Program-made: the position numbers and the translations under genes
Part shown: positions 7,900 through 16,606 of the stretch, piece by piece
Position numbering within the stretch: position 1 is the first letter of the stretch
How the letters are laid out: the number at the start of each line of letters is the position of its first letter
Notes under the pieces: model-generated
Databases searched by the model: none
The model's input: only the letters and a program-made list of their open reading frames with translations
Told to the model about the DNA's origin: nothing
Source of the DNA: Paenibacillus sp. Root444D2
Lineage (GTDB): Bacteria > Bacillota > Bacilli > Paenibacillales > NBRC-103111
Direction of reading: 5' to 3'
NCBI RefSeq assembly: GCF_001426375.1
Contig: NZ_LMEO01000034.1
Coordinates: 32,031 to 96,030, forward strand
Length of the DNA: 64,000 nt

Positions 7900-8787
7900 T
7901 TGAGAATAAAAACAGAAATGCCGCTGCATCTGATGCTTTTGCCCGGCGTGTTGGTTACACTTGTATATGCTTATGGCCCTATACTTGGAGTCGTGATGGC
8001 TTTTCAAAAATTTGAACCGGTGCTTGGTTTTTTTAAATCGAAATGGGTCGGGTTCAAAAACTTTAAATATGTATTCAATCTGCCGGACTTTCATCAGGTC
8101 ATGTGGAATACGATACTCATTTCATCTTTGAAAATTGCCTTTTCCTTGCTCGTTCCACTCGTATTGGCACTTTTACTGAATGAGATTACAAAAAAATGGT
8201 TTCAGCGAATGATCCAGACGAGCATTTTTTTACCGTTTTTTCTCGCGTGGACCGTGCTGGGCGGGGTTATTCTCGAGTTATTTTCATTGAGAGGCCCGGT
8301 TAACGACCTGATCTCAAGCTTCGGTCTGGAACCGATTATGTTCATGGGCAGCAACAATTGGTTTCGAGCCATCATGGTCGGTTCGGATGTTTGGAAAGGT
8401 ATGGGCTACAATATGATCATTTTTCTGGCTGCCATCACAGGCATTAACTCAAGTCTATACGAGGCTGCAGAAGTAGATGGTGCTGGTAAATGGAAACAAA
8501 TGATTCATATCACATTGCCGGGAATGATGCCCATCATTATTTTAATGAGCACATTAAGTCTGGGCAATATATTGAACGCAGGGTTTGATCAAATCTTGAT
8601 CATGTATAATCCAACCGTTTATCAGGGTGCTGATATTATTGACACGTTCACTTACAGGCTCGGTCTATTCAGCCAACAGTTTGCGCCTGCGGCGGCAGTG
8701 GGTTTATTTAAGTCGGGCATATCCGTCGGATTGGTATCGTTATCGTACTACCTTGCATATAAATTCAGCAATTACCGAATATTTTAG
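7900..8787 (+). CDS. Sugar ABC transporter permease, LplB type
   Basis: The 295-residue integral membrane protein has about six transmembrane segments and the cytoplasmic EAA loop EAAEVDGAGKWKQMIHITLP, which docks the ATPase. I chose the TTG at 7900 because TTGGAGG ends nine bases upstream; the GTG 21 bases earlier lacks a ribosome binding site. It pairs with the next gene to form the heterodimeric pore of a CUT1-family importer, with the solute-binding lipoprotein encoded upstream. Confidence 0.92.
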   Translation: MRIKTEMPLHLMLLPGVLVTLVYAYGPILGVVMAFQKFEPVLGFFKSKWVGFKNFKYVFNLPDFHQVMWNTILISSLKIAFSLLVPLVLALLLNEITKKWFQRMIQTSIFLPFFLAWTVLGGVILELFSLRGPVNDLISSFGLEPIMFMGSNNWFRAIMVGSDVWKGMGYNMIIFLAAITGINSSLYEAAEVDGAGKWKQMIHITLPGMMPIIILMSTLSLGNILNAGFDQILIMYNPTVYQGADIIDTFTYRLGLFSQQFAPAAAVGLFKSGISVGLVSLSYYLAYKFSNYRIF

Positions 8788-8805
8788 ACGGCTGGGGGAC
8801 TTCTT

Positions 8806-9696
8806 ATGGTTTATAAACCATCGTTTAGCAGAAAGCTATTTGTCGTGATGAATGCCTTGGTACTGACATTCATTACTATTATAGGTATTGTGCCTTTCAT
8901 TCACCTTTTGGCTGTATCGTTAAGTTCCAACACGGCGGCGATGGCCGGCGAAGTTAAGCTGCTGCCGATCGGTTTTACACTCGATGCTTACGTGTATCTC
9001 GGACATAAGGTGGAATTTATTAGGTCACTACGTGTTTCGGTGGAAAGGGTCGTGCTCGGAACGGTAATCAACATGTTTCTAGTTTTTATTACGGCCTATC
9101 CGCTTGCCAAAGAAACGGAGCAGTTTCGCTCCCGAACCGTGTATGTATGGTTTTTTGCGATTACGATTTTTTTGGGCGGAGGACTTATTCCGACCTACAT
9201 GATCGTGAAATCGACCGGGTTGATTAATACGATTTGGGCGCTTATTTTACCTGGAGCACTGAATGTATGGAATATGATTATGATGCTGAACTTCTTCCGA
9301 GGCATTCCGAAGGAAATGGAAGAGGCGGCTACAATCGACGGAGCCAATCACTGGACGCTGCTGTGGAAAATATACTTGCCTGTATCGTTGCCAGCGATTG
9401 CAACCATTGGGCTTTTTACCATAATAGGACACTGGAATTCTTGGTTTGACGGCATTCTCTACATGAACTCACCGGACAAATATCCGCTGCAAACGTACCT
9501 TTCCACGTTAATAACAGCTATGAATGCACAAATGCAGTCCGTTAACGTCGAGCAGCTCAAACAGCTGGAGAATCTCAGCGAGAAAACGCTCCGAACTGCG
9601 CAGATTTTCATGGGCGCGCTGCCGATTCTCATGGTTTACCCATTCATGCAAAGATATTTTATCAAAGGTATGACAGTAGGCAGTGTGAAGGAATAA
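8806..9696 (+). CDS. Sugar ABC transporter permease, LplC/YtcP type
   Basis: The 296-residue membrane protein is the second pore subunit of this CUT1-family importer. It has an N-terminal membrane segment (VVMNALVLTFITIIGIVPFI), six predicted segments in all, and the EAA loop EEAATIDGANHWTLLWKIYL. The C-terminus PFMQRYFIKGMTVGSVKE is typical of YtcP proteins. A GGGGGA sequence lies eight bases upstream of the ATG. It follows the first permease by 18 bp and is followed by the dehydrogenase gene after 19 bp, so all are in one operon. Confidence 0.92.
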   Translation: MVYKPSFSRKLFVVMNALVLTFITIIGIVPFIHLLAVSLSSNTAAMAGEVKLLPIGFTLDAYVYLGHKVEFIRSLRVSVERVVLGTVINMFLVFITAYPLAKETEQFRSRTVYVWFFAITIFLGGGLIPTYMIVKSTGLINTIWALILPGALNVWNMIMMLNFFRGIPKEMEEAATIDGANHWTLLWKIYLPVSLPAIATIGLFTIIGHWNSWFDGILYMNSPDKYPLQTYLSTLITAMNAQMQSVNVEQLKQLENLSEKTLRTAQIFMGALPILMVYPFMQRYFIKGMTVGSVKE

Positions 9697-9715
9697 AAAT
9701 AAGGCGGGATAGACA

Positions 9716-10975
9716 ATGGGGAAAATAACAATTGCATTAATCGGAGCTGGACAAAGAGGAGTCAATTATACGGGATATGCGCTTGAACATCCGGATGAGC
9801 TGCAGGTCGTTGCCGTTGCGGAACCGAACCAACAGAGAAGCCATAAGTTTAAATTGCTGCATGGATTGCCTGATGAGATGTGTTTTGAGAACTGGGAGGA
9901 TTTATTGGCCAGACCTAAACTGGCAGATGCCGTGCTTATTTGTACGCAGGACAACATGCACTATGAACCGACGATGAAAGCGTTGGAAGCGGGATATCAC
10001 GTACTGCTCGAAAAACCGATGTCCCCCGATCCGCTGGAATGTATCCGTATGGGTGAGCGTTCGGAGCAATATGGGCGAGTATTTTCGATTTGTCATGTTC
10101 TCCGCTATACGGATTTCTTTGGAACAATCAAAACGTTGTTGGACGAGGGGGCGATTGGCCAGCTCATGTCCATTCAGCATAATGAGAATGTAGCGTATTG
10201 GCATCAGGCGCACAGCTTTGTCAGAGGCAATTGGCGCAAAACCGCCGAATCGAGTCCGATGATTTTGGCCAAATCCTGTCATGACCTGGATATTATTCTT
10301 TGGTTAGCTGGGGCGGATTGCACCCATGTTTCATCATTTGGATCGTTGTCTCATTTCAAAAAGGAGAATGCCCCGGAGGGAGCGCCGCAGCGATGCTTGG
10401 ACGGATGCCCTGTCTCGGATACATGTCCATATTATGCGCCTAAAGTGTACCTTACGGACAATATACACTGGCCTACTTCAGCGATCAGTGATGATCTTAG
10501 CTTGGAAGCCCGCACGAAAGCGCTGCAAGAGGGGCCGTACGGCAAATGCGTGTATCATTGCGACAATGATGTAGTTGACCATCAAGTCGTTAATATGGAG
10601 TTTGCCAATGAAGCGACGGCTGCCTTTACGATGAGTGCATTTACGAATGACTGCAGTCGAACCCTTAAACTGATGGGAACAAAAGGCGAAATTCGCGCTG
10701 CCATGGAGAAAAATGAAATTGAAGTGATTGATTTCGAAACAGGCACGACCAAGCAAATCTCACTTGAAACACCGGGAGGGCATATTGGTCACGGAGGCGG
10801 TGACTTCGGCTTGATCCGCGATTTTGTGAAGCTGGTTCAGCAGGGCGGGCAAGGAAAGGGGTTAACTTCTGCAGCTCATTCGGTACAGAGTCACCTGATG
10901 GCATTTGCAGCGGAGCGGTCAAGGGTAGATCGAAGAGTGGTTAATATGAGAGAATTTAGATTCGATGGAGCATAG
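9716..10975 (+). CDS. Gfo/Idh/MocA family NAD(P)-dependent oxidoreductase
   Basis: This 419-residue protein has an N-terminal Rossmann fold (IALIGAGQRGVNYTGYA, residues 6-22) and the family's EKP motif in VLLEKPMSPDP, whose lysine acts in catalysis. Enzymes of this family oxidise or epimerise sugars, inositols or sugar derivatives. The middle of the protein carries a cysteine-rich loop (CLDGCPVSDTCPYY, plus CVYHCDND further on) that is common in a subset of the family and might bind metal. It sits in the importer operon, so it probably acts on the imported sugar. The exact substrate cannot be read from the sequence. Confidence 0.9.
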   Translation: MGKITIALIGAGQRGVNYTGYALEHPDELQVVAVAEPNQQRSHKFKLLHGLPDEMCFENWEDLLARPKLADAVLICTQDNMHYEPTMKALEAGYHVLLEKPMSPDPLECIRMGERSEQYGRVFSICHVLRYTDFFGTIKTLLDEGAIGQLMSIQHNENVAYWHQAHSFVRGNWRKTAESSPMILAKSCHDLDIILWLAGADCTHVSSFGSLSHFKKENAPEGAPQRCLDGCPVSDTCPYYAPKVYLTDNIHWPTSAISDDLSLEARTKALQEGPYGKCVYHCDNDVVDHQVVNMEFANEATAAFTMSAFTNDCSRTLKLMGTKGEIRAAMEKNEIEVIDFETGTTKQISLETPGGHIGHGGGDFGLIRDFVKLVQQGGQGKGLTSAAHSVQSHLMAFAAERSRVDRRVVNMREFRFDGA

Positions 10976-10986
10976 GCGGTGGAGTT

Positions 10987-11967
10987 ATGAAAAAACGACT
11001 AAAATACCGAGACGATGGTACGTTTGTCATCGTACAATTTTCCGATGTGGAATTTCTCGACGAATTTGATTATGACCCGGAAACACCGAAGTATGATTCA
11101 GAGACAAGAGCTCTTATGGAACGAATCATCGAGGCCGAGAAGCCTGATCTCATTGTGTTTGCGGGCGATGTAATCGCAAGTAACCGGGCGAGAGATCCGA
11201 TTCAATCGTTCCGCCGAGCCGTTGATGCAGCAGAGCAGAGCTGCATTCCATGGGCGGCCGTGTTCGGCAATCACGACTCGGAGGGTGAAGTGCCGAGGAA
11301 AACGATGCATGAGCTGCAATTGCAGCATGAATATTGTGTAGCGGAACCGGATCCAGAAGGCGTTAATGGGGCCGGGAACTTTGTCGTAACTGTAGCCGGT
11401 AAGTCCGGCGAAACGGCGGCGGCGCTGTATTTTTTGGATAGCGGCGACTACTCAATAATCGGTGATCGGGTAGGCGGATATGACTGGATTCGCAGAGATC
11501 AAATCAATTGGTATGTGGGCAAGTCGCAAGAGCTGACAAGGGGAATCGGTGAACAACCGCTGCCTGCGCTTGCCTTCTTCCACATTCCTCTACCAGAGTA
11601 CAATGACGTATGGGATTTCCACGTATGCTATGGGCATCGTTATGACTCTTGCTGCTCTGCTCCAGCGATTAATTCAGGTATGTTTGCGGCAATGGTGGAG
11701 ATGGGTGATGTGATGGGGACGTTTGTCGGTCACGACCATGGTAACGATTTTTGGGGAACGCTACATGGTATTCGTCTTTGCTACGGACGTTCGACGAGAT
11801 ATGTAAGCTACGTGGATGGCGTGCGTCACGATCTGCTGCCTACAGGAGCGAGAGTCATTCGACTGAAGGAGGGGGAGCGCCGGTTCGATACGTGGATTCG
11901 CCAGAATGACGGAAGCGTCGTGGAGGAGCAGCCGGAGCATCGGCCGGAAGGTAGGAAAGTGGAGTGA
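10987..11967 (+). CDS. Calcineurin-like metallophosphoesterase
   Basis: The 326-residue protein has the dimetal phosphoesterase motifs GD (VFAGDVI, D61), GNHD (FGNHDSEG, N95-H96), the later FFHIPLPEY histidine, and GHDHGND. The first motif, normally DxH, reads QFSDVEF, so D20 is kept but the second metal ligand is glutamate E22 instead of histidine. It is cytoplasmic, with no signal peptide. It is the last gene of the importer operon, 11 bp after the dehydrogenase, and is followed by a terminator. It may dephosphorylate a sugar-phosphate or phosphodiester coming from the imported substrate; this is inferred from context only. Confidence 0.88.
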   Translation: MKKRLKYRDDGTFVIVQFSDVEFLDEFDYDPETPKYDSETRALMERIIEAEKPDLIVFAGDVIASNRARDPIQSFRRAVDAAEQSCIPWAAVFGNHDSEGEVPRKTMHELQLQHEYCVAEPDPEGVNGAGNFVVTVAGKSGETAAALYFLDSGDYSIIGDRVGGYDWIRRDQINWYVGKSQELTRGIGEQPLPALAFFHIPLPEYNDVWDFHVCYGHRYDSCCSAPAINSGMFAAMVEMGDVMGTFVGHDHGNDFWGTLHGIRLCYGRSTRYVSYVDGVRHDLLPTGARVIRLKEGERRFDTWIRQNDGSVVEEQPEHRPEGRKVE

Positions 11968-12050
11968 GAAGTGAGTAGTGAGTAGTGAGTCCCCTTCGGC
12001 TCCCACGGTTGAAAAATTCAAAAAGGAAAACGATAGTTAAACATTGGAAG

Positions 12051-12073
12051 GGCTGCCGCGAGGCAGCCTTTTT
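12051..12073 (+). terminator. Rho-independent terminator of the importer operon
   Basis: GGCTGCC, a four-base GCGA loop and GGCAGCC are followed by TTTTTC. It is 84 bp after the phosphoesterase stop. The 390 bp between here and the P450 gene hold only repeat copy C and no open frame I can support. Confidence 0.9.
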
Positions 12074-12151
12074 CTTCACTCCTCTATCGGGCTGTTTAAC
12101 GCAATGTTGTTGTAAAAAGCGTATCAAGTTTGTGGCCAATTTCCCTGATTT

Positions 12152-12350
12152 CACGGTAGATTGATGTTGTAAAAAGTGCAACAATTGCTGCCTAGATCCA
12201 GCCGCTCATCCCTGATGTTGCATAATGTACAACAATTTGGCCCCCAATAGATCATTTCGCAACAAATATGCTCAAAATGTTGTACGAAATGCAACTTCAA
12301 GCTGTAATATAGCCTTTGACGTGTGAATTGTTGTACAACATACAACATTG
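12152..12350 (-). repeat. Dispersed TGTTGTA-type repeat, family I (copy C)
   Basis: Read on the minus strand, this element has the same order of blocks as copy B (CAATGTTGTA, TACAACAATTCACACG, AAAGGCTAT, TTGAAGTTGCA, then AGGCAGCAATTGTTGCAC) and ends in CATCAATCTACCGTG. Its last 75 bp are almost identical to truncated copy A. A further half-palindrome (AATGTTGTTGTAAAAAGCG) lies at about 12101-12119, next to the operon terminator. Confidence 0.75.
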
Positions 12351-12462
12351 GTAATCAATATAGCCTATCTTCACTCACAAAAACTGAATGACCATCGCAT
12401 TTTAGAGTTATGTTAATCAATCAGTCGAACTAAAACCAGTACTCTGAACACAACTTCAATGA

Positions 12463-13611
12463 TTACCGCAAAATAATAGGCAGCTGTTTGATTCCAAACA
12501 TCATCCAACTGTCGATCCGCTCCAACACATGGGAGCGATCAAGGTGGAACTCAGGGAATCGAGTAAGCAGCGTTTGAATAGCAATTTTACTTTCCAAACG
12601 AGCTAATTGTGCTCCTAAGCAGAAGTGAATTCCGTGACCAAAAGCAAGATGGGGATTAGGATTCCGGTGGATGTCGAAGATGTCCGGGCGATCGAATATG
12701 TCTTCGTCATGGTTGGCCGAGCCAATCCAGATATTGACCATTTGTCCGGGAGTTAGTGTTTGCCCGCGTAGAGCTGTGGTCTTTTTTACCGTTCGAATCA
12801 TCGTTTGAACAGGTGAACAATAACGAAGAACTTCCTCAAGAGCTTGTGGAACTAAGGAGCGATCCGTCAAAAGCTGCTCTTTTACTTCTGCATGGCTATC
12901 GATGAGGAGCAGTGCGGAGGAAATGAGGTTGGTTGTGGTTTCATTTCCCGCTACAAGCAGCAGGATGCAGAAGCCGATCACTTCCAGATCGCTTAATTGT
13001 TCACCATCTGCCTTTGCGCGGACGAGACGACTAATCAGATCATCCTGCGGTTCAAGCCGTCTCTGATCTGCTATAGCGGTAAAATAGTCACTCATCTCTT
13101 GTTGGCATTGATAATATCGCTCGGAGTTGTTTCCGACCAGCGCATCTGACCATTCTTTGAAACGCTCTCGATCTTCCTGAGGAATACCTAGCATTTCGGC
13201 AATGACGATAATCGGCAGCGGACTTGCAAAATCATGAAGCCCATCCATCTTACCGTTTGCTTCCATTTGGTCACACAACGCATTCGCTATCGCCTCAATC
13301 TTTGGCGTCAATCCTTCGATGACCCGAGGAACAAAAGCTTGAGAAACAAGCATCCGCAATTGCCGATGTATAGGCGGATCCTGTCTTAGAACACTCGCCT
13401 CAATCGGATCTTTCATCGTTCCTACACCTTGCGAAGAAAAATGCTCATGGTCGGAAAAAATCGCTTTGACGTCTTCGTATTTGAAAACGTCCCAGGAATC
13501 GGTCTCCTTTTTAAACGATACGGGGGAGGAGGCACGCATTTCTTTAAAATAAGACAAAGGGATCAATTCATTAACCGTTCTCCAATCCAAATGTTTCACC
13601 ATCGCTTCCAT
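12463..13611 (-). CDS. Cytochrome P450, soluble bacterial class (CYP107/CYP109-like)
   Basis: The 382-residue protein is a complete bacterial P450. The heme-ligand cysteine is in FGHGIHFCLGAQLARLE, the I-helix oxygen-activating motif is LLVAGNETTTNLI, and the K-helix ExxR is EEVLRY. No membrane anchor is present, so it is cytoplasmic and needs separate ferredoxin and reductase partners, which are not in the window. It probably hydroxylates a small hydrophobic compound or fatty acid. The start could be the ATG used here, the ATG nine bases later, or a GTG that better spaces a GGAAG. A 14-bp palindrome just upstream matches one in front of the divergently controlled TetR gene, so the neighbouring TetR protein very probably represses it. 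Confidence 0.93.
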   Translation of the reverse strand: MEAMVKHLDWRTVNELIPLSYFKEMRASSPVSFKKETDSWDVFKYEDVKAIFSDHEHFSSQGVGTMKDPIEASVLRQDPPIHRQLRMLVSQAFVPRVIEGLTPKIEAIANALCDQMEANGKMDGLHDFASPLPIIVIAEMLGIPQEDRERFKEWSDALVGNNSERYYQCQQEMSDYFTAIADQRRLEPQDDLISRLVRAKADGEQLSDLEVIGFCILLLVAGNETTTNLISSALLLIDSHAEVKEQLLTDRSLVPQALEEVLRYCSPVQTMIRTVKKTTALRGQTLTPGQMVNIWIGSANHDEDIFDRPDIFDIHRNPNPHLAFGHGIHFCLGAQLARLESKIAIQTLLTRFPEFHLDRSHVLERIDSWMMFGIKQLPIILR

Positions 13612-13622
13612 CTTATATTTGA

Positions 13623-13636
13623 ACTGACTAGTCAGT
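13623..13636. promoter_or_regulatory. Candidate TetR operator in front of the P450 gene
   Basis: ACTGACTAGTCAGT is a perfect 14-bp palindrome 12 bp upstream of the P450 start. The same sequence with one central change (ACTGACTGGTCAGT) occurs before the tetR gene at 14271-14284. The placement between the two genes points to binding by the adjacent TetR protein. Confidence 0.75.
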
Positions 13637-13661
13637 ATAATAACTCCAAAAAAAGGGGTGG

Positions 13662-14240
13662 TTACTCACCGCTAGTCATAAACAAACCTGACGTAATGAT
13701 CGTATAAAAGAATTGTTCAATATGATCACGAGACAATTCGTTGTTGTTGTTCAAAAAATAATTAGATGCGCTGTCGAGCATCCCAACGATCCCCGCCGCG
13801 GCCAAATTGCAGTTAACATCACGAAGCACGCCTTCATGTTTCCCTTCTTCCAAAACGTCGGCAAGAAAATGAATGTAGTCGTTCCTAAGTTTCTTCAGTT
13901 CTTCCAGTACTTCCTGATCGATACCATTGGATAGCTCATTGAAAACGATATGCGCTAAACTGCTTGATTCCAAAAACAAATCGAGATTGTGCCTGATGAT
14001 CCTTTTGATTTGTTCTTCCAAAGTAAGATTGGCTTTAAGATCGGCCTGTACTTTATCAATAATCTCCTGAAAACCATCCTTAACAAGCGTCTTAAACAAT
14101 TGGGCTTTACCTGGAAAGTGATAATAAAGCGTACCTTTGGCGACATTTGCTCTCAAGGCAATTTCATCCATACTCGCCCGATGGTAACCGTTTTCTGAAA
14201 ATACTTCAACCGCTGTCTGGATAATTTTCTCTTTACTCAA
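13662..14240 (-). CDS. TetR/AcrR family transcriptional repressor
   Basis: The protein (192 residues from the chosen start) has an N-terminal TetR helix-turn-helix (IALRANVAKGTLYYHFPGKAQL) and an all-helical ligand-binding C-terminal domain. I place the start at TTG 14240 because AAAGGCGG lies eight bases upstream; the earlier TTG at 14264 has no such site. The gene lies upstream of and in the same direction as the P450 gene, with 50 bp between them that hold one of the two matching palindromes. It should repress both itself and the P450 gene and release DNA when it binds a hydrophobic ligand, perhaps the P450 substrate. Confidence 0.92.
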   Translation of the reverse strand: MSKEKIIQTAVEVFSENGYHRASMDEIALRANVAKGTLYYHFPGKAQLFKTLVKDGFQEIIDKVQADLKANLTLEEQIKRIIRHNLDLFLESSSLAHIVFNELSNGIDQEVLEELKKLRNDYIHFLADVLEEGKHEGVLRDVNCNLAAAGIVGMLDSASNYFLNNNNELSRDHIEQFFYTIITSGLFMTSGE

Positions 14241-14270
14241 GGATATCCGCCTTTCGATACGCAAGGTAGA

Positions 14271-14284
14271 ACTGACTGGTCAGT
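14271..14284. promoter_or_regulatory. Candidate TetR operator in front of the tetR gene
   Basis: ACTGACTGGTCAGT differs by one base from the palindrome at 13623-13636. It is 30 bp upstream of the TetR start, a usual position for autorepression. Confidence 0.75.
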
Positions 14285-14358
14285 ACAACAAAAGTGTAAC
14301 ATATTGGAAAAAGAGATGTCAACTGCACCGCGAGGAGATTTTGCTTTCAAAATGAAAT

Positions 14359-14403
14359 GAAAAAACCTCCCAGAATGAACAAGTGTTCAAATCCATAGGA
14401 GGT
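14359..14403 (-). terminator. Rho-independent terminator after the GH15 gene
   Basis: On the minus strand ACCTCC pairs with GGAGGT and is followed by six Ts. The loop contains a nested GAACACTTGTTC palindrome. It ends the 12-kb glucan cluster. Confidence 0.8.
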
Positions 14404-14422
14404 AAAATACGTTAAAGCTTTT

Positions 14423-16384
14423 TTACTTGGTAAGCTGTTTATATTTGTTCAAGTACTTTACGACGGTCAGCACATAAGTGGCGTGTGACCAAGTGAGTGG
14501 AGCAACGGATACCGGTTCACCTGTGAAAGGGTCTAATTGTTCCGACAGAACGCCGCTTTCCATTGCGTGTTTGACAACCCATTCAAGCGTTTGACGCGGT
14601 GCTTCGAGATCCGCCAGTGACTTGGCGTACTCAATTTCCCATTCGGCAATCCATAGTGTACAAATAATCCATGGGTTACCTGGTACGTTCTCAATATCCG
14701 TAGAGCGTTGGAAGTAATAGTCGTGATGATAACGAGCGACCCCCCCTACTTCGGTTTTGATCATGAGTCCAGCTTTGTTGGCTTTCATCGTGCTCACCAC
14801 ACGATCATCATCAGCAGGCAGAACGCCGAATTCAAAGATGCCGTAAACGGAGCTTTCGAGCGTCATATCCTTTACCCATTCGCCATCTTCCATATACAAG
14901 CCGCGAACGAATCGTTGTTCTCCTTCGTCCCACAGATGCTTGAGGATACCGGATTTGATTTTCTCCGCTGTATGCTTGTAACGATTGCTTCGCTCTTCAT
15001 CCCCGAACAGATTACTGAAGTTGGAAGCGGCAATTAGTCCGCCATAAACCGCTGATGCTGTAAACGTAAATATACCGTAGCGTTCTTCCCACAGATCATA
15101 ACTTGGCTTCGGCAAGTTCAATTCCTGATCAATGTAAGTGGACATGAATCTGGCCGCTCTGCGAATGAGATTGCGATAGAGGGATTGGGCGAATTCAAGA
15201 CTTCCATTTTTCTGGAAATCCTGCCAAAGGGCATATAGCACAAGGGCAGTCTCATCTTCTTGAATAGGGAGCTGTACCCGTCCGGAATGAATGTATGGAT
15301 GCCAACTGGAGCCTACGGTGCCGTCCGGATTGTATTTATGATGCAAGTAACCTTCGGGTGACAGCACGTTCGCACAGAAGTTAAAGAAAGGAATAATCAT
15401 ACCTTGGTAACCGGCCATGGACATGGAATAAGCAATTAAAGCACCGTCTCGAGGCCACATATAACTGTAATGATCGCGGTTGCTTTGCATAATATCGGAA
15501 TCGTTCGCTGCGATGATCGCACCGTTTACATCCGTTTGGGTCCTGACTAGCAGTAGACTTTGTTTGAAAAGCCGTTGGACTTCGAGCGGCAGATCGCCGT
15601 AATCGCGTTCAATTTTGTTTGCCCATCTTTGCCAGTACACGGTTACACGGTCAAGGAGTTTACCAGGGTGGCTGTCTTTGACATAGGCATCGAGCTTCTT
15701 GACTTCCTCCAACGTTTTGCCTGCACCCATCCAATAATAGAGCGTTTGGTTGGCGTTCGGCGGTACGAAGAGTCGAAAAGAAATGGTGCTATCGACAGAT
15801 CCTTGAGCAATGGCATTGCCCATCAAATGCCCATCTTCCGCGTCGCGCCATGTTCCCTCGGCATTATAAAATCTTTTGACACCTGTAGAGTATTGATAAA
15901 TGCCCTCGGTTCCTGTACTGCCGTTAAACATAAAATATCTGTCTTTCTTATAATGGAATACCGTATTATTCGCTGGATAGTAAGCGGCTGTATCCCCAAC
16001 TTCTGTCTCATTAATGAGCAAGTCTTGATTGAAGAACATACGTATTTCGCGAACGGTACTATTGTGATTCGTAATTTGGATACGTTTGAGATAAATATCC
16101 TCGCGCTGATGAACCCCGTCATTCATAAGCAGAGTGACACCAAGACCGGGATGCGTAGCTGTCACTTCGGTGACGAGTGAATCCTCGACATAGGCAAGTT
16201 TAAATTGCCATTCAGGGGCATTCAGCCAGGCGAAGGAACCATCCACCCATATACCAACACGGCATTGATAACCGCCAATATGGTTAAGCTGGCCTACGAA
16301 AGGATAATACAGATCTCGCATGTAGGAATGCTGATCGAGGTTAATAAGAAATTTTCCGTTTCCGATGACCAGATGTCTAGGCAA
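14423..16384 (-). CDS. Glycoside hydrolase family 15 enzyme (glucoamylase type)
   Basis: The 653-residue protein matches bacterial GH15 enzymes, which release glucose by inverting hydrolysis of alpha-1,4, alpha-1,6 or alpha,alpha-1,1 glucosides. An N-terminal beta-sandwich domain (1-270) precedes an (alpha/alpha)6 barrel. In the barrel, YMWPRDGALIAYSM is typical, SYDLWEERYG contains the general acid (the first E of WEE), and GVLSEQLDPFTG contains the general base E. There is no signal peptide, so it acts in the cytoplasm. The TTG at 16384 is preceded at eight bases by GGGGAAG. It lies 223 bp after the GH57-GT4 gene in the same direction and probably degrades the glucan that cluster makes. Trehalase or dextran-dextrinase activity is possible in this family. 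Confidence 0.9.
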   Translation of the reverse strand: MPRHLVIGNGKFLINLDQHSYMRDLYYPFVGQLNHIGGYQCRVGIWVDGSFAWLNAPEWQFKLAYVEDSLVTEVTATHPGLGVTLLMNDGVHQREDIYLKRIQITNHNSTVREIRMFFNQDLLINETEVGDTAAYYPANNTVFHYKKDRYFMFNGSTGTEGIYQYSTGVKRFYNAEGTWRDAEDGHLMGNAIAQGSVDSTISFRLFVPPNANQTLYYWMGAGKTLEEVKKLDAYVKDSHPGKLLDRVTVYWQRWANKIERDYGDLPLEVQRLFKQSLLLVRTQTDVNGAIIAANDSDIMQSNRDHYSYMWPRDGALIAYSMSMAGYQGMIIPFFNFCANVLSPEGYLHHKYNPDGTVGSSWHPYIHSGRVQLPIQEDETALVLYALWQDFQKNGSLEFAQSLYRNLIRRAARFMSTYIDQELNLPKPSYDLWEERYGIFTFTASAVYGGLIAASNFSNLFGDEERSNRYKHTAEKIKSGILKHLWDEGEQRFVRGLYMEDGEWVKDMTLESSVYGIFEFGVLPADDDRVVSTMKANKAGLMIKTEVGGVARYHHDYYFQRSTDIENVPGNPWIICTLWIAEWEIEYAKSLADLEAPRQTLEWVVKHAMESGVLSEQLDPFTGEPVSVAPLTWSHATYVLTVVKYLNKYKQLTK

Positions 16385-16606
16385 TAAAATCACTTCCCCA
16401 CTCGTTTGTTTGATCGCGCGATTCAGAACCCGTCCTTGAGGTATCCAGCTTGGGATATCGCGTCCTCGTTTCGATAGTGACTAGGACATAGTTAGCACAG
16501 GGCTTGCCAATAGGTTACCTAATTATTACCAAGGAATCAATGATTGTTTGAAAAAATTCTGAAAATTCCCACTGGTCACGCTTACAAACTGGCATAGTTA
16601 TCCATA

